From: Archegozetes longisetosus
Taxonomy: Eukaryota > Arthropoda > Arachnida > Sarcoptiformes > Trhypochthoniidae
DNA length: 64,000 nt
Reading direction: 5' to 3'
NCBI GenBank assembly: GCA_018873245.2
Contig: JAEMBT020000008.1
Coordinates: 11,819,172 to 11,883,171 of the forward strand
Below, in pieces: positions 61,925 through 64,000 of the stretch. Position 1 is the stretch's first letter. Each line of letters begins with the position of its first letter. A program made the position numbers and the translations under genes. Below the pieces are notes generated by a model. That model did not search any database and was not told the DNA's origin. It saw only the letters and a program-made list of their open reading frames with translations.

Positions 61925-63600
61925 TTACAAATGTTCATGAATCAAAGATAAAAATTTCTTTGATTCAATGGAATTTCGTATAAACATTGGCAAAGAGTTA
62001 AAGAGTAATGACGATTTATAAAATATATGATTATCAATATGATAGAGGCGAGTAGACAGAACGTGAACTTTAATGCCATTTTGTGTATTTCTAAATGTAA
62101 ATTCATTAAACCAATCATTTGGTATTAAATCGGACGAATTTTTAAATTTATATAACAAAGTTAATGATTTAATTTTCGTCCTTTTCTATAATGGCAACAA
62201 ATTCAAACATTTAAGTCTATTATTATAACATAAAGGACAAGGGGAAACTTTGGGTTGTAACTGGGCGGGGCGATTTAATATCATCAATACATCTCCCTTT
62301 GAGGTACCTATACTGTGCCCAAATATTAAACCTCAATTAAGTATAGTTTAGGAAAAAATCAATTTAATGTTGTATTTTTTATAATGGATCCTATGGTGAA
62401 ATCGAAATTTTGGAATCATCATTTGACCCCCTTATCCCCTCTCAAGTTTAATAAAAATTTTATCATATATGGGGGAGGGGCTGAAGTTAATTCTGGGAAA
62501 GAATCAAAGTGGTTCTCGAACTTCAACACCTCAAAGCGTAATAGATGGCTCAGATAGTGAAGTAGAATAATCTATGGTTGTATTGGTAGGAGTTAATAGT
62601 CTAGGCCACTTCCCTGAAAAGCACTGTAGACTCTATGATCGATGATGCCTCTAACCCGAAAGAGACTAGCACGATCTCTCACAAGGGAGCGCGCGTCTCA
62701 CGCCAGCTCAGAAGTAGTGGAATGACGCCCACTGCCAAGGGTACATGATACCGCGGGAAAGAGAAACTTCAAAGAGAATAGTGATCCCTGTGTTTGGATT
62801 ATGTGGGAAAACATCTGGGCCTAGACTTTTGCATCTTTTACTATAAGCAATAATTGATATGCATAGTTCAAGTTTTATTTAACAATTTGAGGTGTTAAAG
62901 TTCGAGAACCACTTTGATTCTTTCCCAGAATTAACTTCAGCCCCTCCCCCATATATGATAAAATTTTTATTAAATTTGAGAGGGGATAAGGGGGTCAAAT
63001 GATGATTCCAAAATTTCGATTTCACCATAGGATCCATTATAAAAAATACAACATTAAATTGATTTTTTCCTAAACTATACTTAATTGAGGTTTAATATTT
63101 GGGCACAGTATAGGTACCTCAAAGGGAGATGTATTGATGATATTAAATCGCCCCGCCCAGTTACAACCCAAAGTTTCCCCTTGTCCTTTGAATGCCCTAA
63201 CTTATAACTAATGTATTTTGTTACATTTCTCTGAACCCTTTCAATTCTTCTCCAGTCATTTTTTGTTCCATGCCATACTAAATTACCATATTCTAAGATA
63301 GGCATTATATGTTTTATATAATTGTAAAAGCACATTTTCATTAGCATAATGACAAATATTTTTTAGTAATGCCCACTTTGTCAGTGATTTAATCACCATT
63401 GTATTAATGTGCTGATGAAATAGTAGCTTGTAATCAATAATTATCCCTAAATGTTTATGAAAATTAACAGTTCCTATTTTACTATTATCAATATTATAAT
63501 TATTTAAACTATAGTTTAATTTCCTATGAAATCTGATGTGTTTAGTTTTGGAGGGGTTTAGCTTTAAACCTTTTTCATAAGACTGACATGTCAGTCGATA
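61925..63600 (-). pseudogene. Non-LTR retrotransposon reverse transcriptase, 3' part, interrupted
   Basis: On the minus strand, 63190-63600 reads the end of the palm and the thumb (G-L-K-L-N-P-S-K-T, then H-L-G-I-I-I-D) and the connector (I-L-E-Y-G-N-L-V-W, R-I-E-R-V-Q-R). 61925-62231 continues it (R-L-K-C-L-N-L-L-P-L, after a frameshift) to the C-terminal L-F-N-S-L-P block and a stop. The two halves fit together once the 958-bp insertion at 62232-63189 is set aside. The type is Jockey/CR1-like. The catalytic part with the Y-x-D-D box is missing; an LTR adjoins the break. Confidence 0.8.
62232..63189. mobile_element. Foldback element, 304-bp arms 99% identical
   Basis: 62232-62535 and 62886-63189 are inverted copies of exactly equal length differing at two positions only. 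They enclose a 350-base loop that is clearly richer in GC than its surroundings. The element sits inside the reverse transcriptase relic, between two codon stretches that otherwise join. No target duplication is evident next to the arms. The arms end AAAGGACAAGGGG outward. The near-identity means recent insertion or ongoing gene conversion. Confidence 0.9.
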
Positions 63601-63634
63601 CTGAACTCTTCTAACATTTCATAATAAAACGAAT

Positions 63635-63895
63635 TGTTCACACAAATAAGATCAAATGTTTATTAAATACAAAAATTAATAATTTAGTTATACATCTTTC
63701 ATTGTCTTTTAAAAAAACTGTCTCCTCGTGACCTTACTTTTAGGATCTGAGCGAGAGCGAGAGGAGGACCAGAGCTCCCAAACTTTTCTCATCCCATTTT
63801 TTGACTTCTTTTCATGTCCACTCCCCCTTCACCTCTCCTATGTTTTCACACCTTTTATTTTTCAATAAGACGTCATAAAGTTTCTAGGCATGACA
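63635..63895 (-). mobile_element. Probable LTR of a retrotransposon
   Basis: On the minus strand the 261-base segment starts TGTCATG and ends GAACA, the usual TG...CA frame. A purine-rich AGAGGCAGGCG stands just before its start, like a polypurine tract, and AATAAA occurs near its end. That arrangement fits a 3' LTR whose internal part lies beyond the window edge. The second LTR is not visible. Confidence 0.45.
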
Positions 63896-64000
63896 TTATC
63901 GCCTGCCTCTAAGAATTCAATTTGTTAAAATTGAATACATATATATAATAAAAAAAATTTAAAATTAAATCAAATAAGATGAATATTGTGTATATTATGA

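Overview
The window is AT-rich eukaryotic nuclear DNA from an invertebrate animal, most likely an arthropod. The evidence is short GT-AG introns with matching phases, a large Dlg5 scaffold gene (metazoan-specific), an ionotropic-receptor-like gene (a protostome family) and many Tc1/mariner, hAT-like, piggyBac, P-like and non-LTR element remains. A soil or plant-feeding group such as a mite or springtail would fit the carbohydrate genes, but the species cannot be fixed from sequence alone. No rRNA gene, intact tRNA gene or CRISPR array was seen.

Layout. 1-11.7 kb is gene-dense: the 3' part of a MACPF-C2 (perforin-like) gene (+), then on the minus strand a secreted GH28 polygalacturonase-type enzyme without introns, a decayed scrap of a second GH28, and Dlg5, for which eight consecutive exons could be joined in phase. 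11.7-20.6 kb is gene-poor and holds a decayed second copy of the GH2 gene that lies downstream in the window, two transposase relics and a nested repeat complex. 20.66-23.16 kb is an intact four-exon secreted GH2 glycosidase (-). 26.85-33.39 kb is the standout: one gene (+) whose reading frame runs through a sulfotransferase, a DegT-type PLP aminotransferase, a SAM methyltransferase, a GT-B-like glycosyltransferase, a GT2 glycosyltransferase and a GH5 glycoside hydrolase. It has two phase-matched introns and one apparent 1-nt frameshift. 34.4-41.7 kb holds three Tc1-like transposons, a palindromic MITE and a small secreted cysteine-rich gene. 42-53 kb is almost gene-free and contains several non-autonomous elements and a dead P-type transposase. 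53.8-56.3 kb carries an ionotropic-receptor-like gene (-). 58-64 kb is a graveyard of nested elements: a hAT-like MITE inside an older repeat, foldback palindromes, and a non-LTR reverse transcriptase split by a 958-bp inverted-repeat element and abutting an LTR.

How the genes relate. Three loci within about 32 kb (GH28, GH2 and the GH5-containing fusion) concern carbohydrate breakdown or modification, and all resemble microbial or plant families more than ordinary animal genes. Each is embedded between animal genes or carries spliceosomal introns, so they read as genes acquired by horizontal transfer and since domesticated rather than as contamination. That is an inference; no database search was possible. 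Two of the three (GH28 and GH2) also have decayed duplicates nearby. The rest of the window is shaped by transposition, including several nested insertions with readable target-site duplications.
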